DNA from: Dialister sp. UBA6422
GTDB lineage: Bacteria > Bacillota > Negativicutes > Veillonellales > Dialisteraceae
NCBI GenBank assembly: GCA_002439665.1
Contig: DJPC01000014.1
Span: 1 to 24,864 of the forward strand
Reading direction: 5' to 3'
Length of the DNA: 24,864 bases
Shown here one piece after another: positions 23,795-24,864 of this stretch (positions are counted from its first letter, which is position 1; every line of letters starts with the position of its first letter). The notes under the pieces are model-generated. The model was not told the DNA's origin. It was given only the letters and a program-made list of their open reading frames with translations, and made no database searches. Both the position numbers and the translations under genes were made by a program.

Positions 23795-23934
23795 GAATCT
23801 TATCATACACGATAAAATTTATATATTAGAACATAGAAATGAGCAGAATGATAACCGTTTTAATATTTGGAAGCTTCCAATTTTTGTGTATCTTACATTG
23901 CTACGCACTTAAATCGCGCAGCGGTATTTTCCAA

Positions 23935-24864
23935 TTATTTCCGGCCTGGATACTGTTTGAGGCCTTCTGCCAAAAGATGGATAGCTTTTTTAAGATCATC
24001 ACAATTGAGCACATATGCCAGACGAGCTTCATCTACGCCTTTGCCTTCTGTAGCATAGAAACCATTTCCCGGAGCGATCATGACAGTTTCTCCATTTTCA
24101 TCGAAATCTTTTAACATCCAGATAGCAAATTTTTCTGCATCGTCTACAGGGAGTTTCACCATCACGTAGAAAGCCCCCTTCGGATCGGAAGAAATAACTC
24201 CTGGAATAGCAGCAAGACCAGCTGCAATGGTATCACGACGTTTCTTGTATTCTTTATTAACTTCTTCCAAATAAGACTTTGGAGTGTCATAAAGAGCAGC
24301 CGCACCGATTTGTTCCACTGTAGGTACGCAAAGACGAGCCTGGCAGAACTTATTAATCTGGCTCGTAAATTCATCATTCTTGGAAATGAGGCAACCAATA
24401 CGAGCACCACAAGCACTGTATCGTTTGGACACAGAGTCAATGATAATCACATTGTCAGCGAGGTCTTCATAAGTACCAAAACTGGTATATGCCCCATCGT
24501 AAACAAATTCACGATATACTTCATCAGCAATAAGAGCTAGACCATGTTTCTTCACAATGGAAGCCACCATATCCATTTCTTCTTTGGTATATACCACACC
24601 GGTTGGATTTCCTGGGTTTGTCAAAAGGATAGCACGAGTTTTATCCGTTACATATTGTTCTACAGTTGCTGCATCGGGCAGACGATAACCATTTTCGGCA
24701 CTAGTGGGTACCGCTTTGACACGAGCGCCAGAAATCTTAGCAAAAGAATTATAGTTGGCATAAAATGGTTCAAAGACAAGAATTTCATCTCCTGGATCGC
24801 ACAATGCCAGCGCTGCCAGTTCCAAAGCTTCACTGCCCCCATTGGTGATGTAAATATTCTTTTC
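23935..24864 (-). CDS. Class I PLP-dependent aminotransferase (aspartate aminotransferase-like), 5' end missing
   Basis: The frame is open to the right edge, so the N-terminus (roughly the first 80-90 residues) is outside. The visible 309 residues begin KNIYITNGGSEALELA, the phosphate-binding region of fold-type I aminotransferases, followed by CDPGDEILVFEPFYANYNSF. TNPGNPTGVVY contains the conserved NPTG, ADEVYREFVYDG the cofactor-ring aspartate, and DSVSKRYSACGARIGCLIS the PLP lysine (codon 24424-24426). RLAYVLN near the end carries the carboxylate-binding arginine. The substrate is most likely aspartate or another amino acid paired with 2-oxoglutarate; aromatic or branched-chain donors cannot be excluded. 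It reads towards rimP but is separated by a terminator and a new promoter. Confidence 0.9.
   Translation of the reverse strand, partial: EKNIYITNGGSEALELAALALCDPGDEILVFEPFYANYNSFAKISGARVKAVPTSAENGYRLPDAATVEQYVTDKTRAILLTNPGNPTGVVYTKEEMDMVASIVKKHGLALIADEVYREFVYDGAYTSFGTYEDLADNVIIIDSVSKRYSACGARIGCLISKNDEFTSQINKFCQARLCVPTVEQIGAAALYDTPKSYLEEVNKEYKKRRDTIAAGLAAIPGVISSDPKGAFYVMVKLPVDDAEKFAIWMLKDFDENGETVMIAPGNGFYATEGKGVDEARLAYVLNCDDLKKAIHLLAEGLKQYPGRK

Noticed and set aside
23867..23880. Perfect palindrome TTGGAAGCTTCCAA followed by TTTTT on plus
   Set aside because: A 14-base palindrome with no loop gives at most a 5-bp hairpin, and there is no plus-strand gene upstream to terminate.

Overview
The window looks like chromosomal core DNA of a moderately AT-rich, low-GC Gram-positive-lineage bacterium (Bacillota). 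The evidence is an AddB/AddA helicase-nuclease pair in place of RecBCD, the Bacillota-type order rimP-nusA-ylxR-ylxQ-infB-rbfA-nrnA-truB-ribF, strong AGGAGG-type ribosome binding sites, consensus sigma-A promoters and many intrinsic terminators. I suspect a Negativicutes member of the Dialister/Megasphaera kind. That is an impression from the proteins, not a database result. No phage, insertion sequence, CRISPR array, tRNA or rRNA gene was seen.

Layout. Positions 1-2245 hold the membrane-anchored N-terminus of a CHASE-like sensor protein (minus strand, cut by the window edge) and an MFS exporter (minus). Positions 2246-10578 run on the plus strand: a secreted or anchored protein of unknown function, then addB and addA. 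Positions 10579-13118 are minus: an orphan amino-acid-binding lipoprotein and a metabolite:H+ symporter of the MFS. A lone two-ACT-domain protein follows on plus (13425-13841). Positions 13842-14661 have no large gene but are structured: a plus-strand terminator, a candidate 32-residue minus-strand gene with its own promoter, Shine-Dalgarno and terminator, a cluster of inverted repeats, and the terminator of the ribF operon. Positions 14662-23455 are the transcription, translation and ribosome-maturation cluster, all minus and read from right to left. A class I aminotransferase (minus, 5' end outside the window) closes the right side.

Function. The rimP-to-ribF cluster joins ribosome assembly (RimP, RbfA), transcription termination control (NusA), RNA-binding accessory proteins (YlxR/RnpM, YlxQ), initiation (IF-2), tRNA pseudouridylation (TruB), nanoRNA turnover (NrnA) and flavin cofactor synthesis (RibF). 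Several junctions have overlapping stop and start codons. A strong intrinsic terminator after infB and a 569-base gap appear to split it into rimP-infB and rbfA-ribF. The rimP promoter is preceded by three DnaA-box-like direct repeats and followed by a UUCG-loop terminator inside the leader, so the operon may be controlled at initiation and by attenuation.

The most unusual material is non-coding: the structured 14.1-14.6 kb interval, the DnaA-box-like repeats and leader terminator before rimP, an 84-bp in-frame tandem repeat in infB, and a family of degenerate, often seven-base-phased intergenic repeats that tend to start at stop codons. I found no convincing new multi-gene system.
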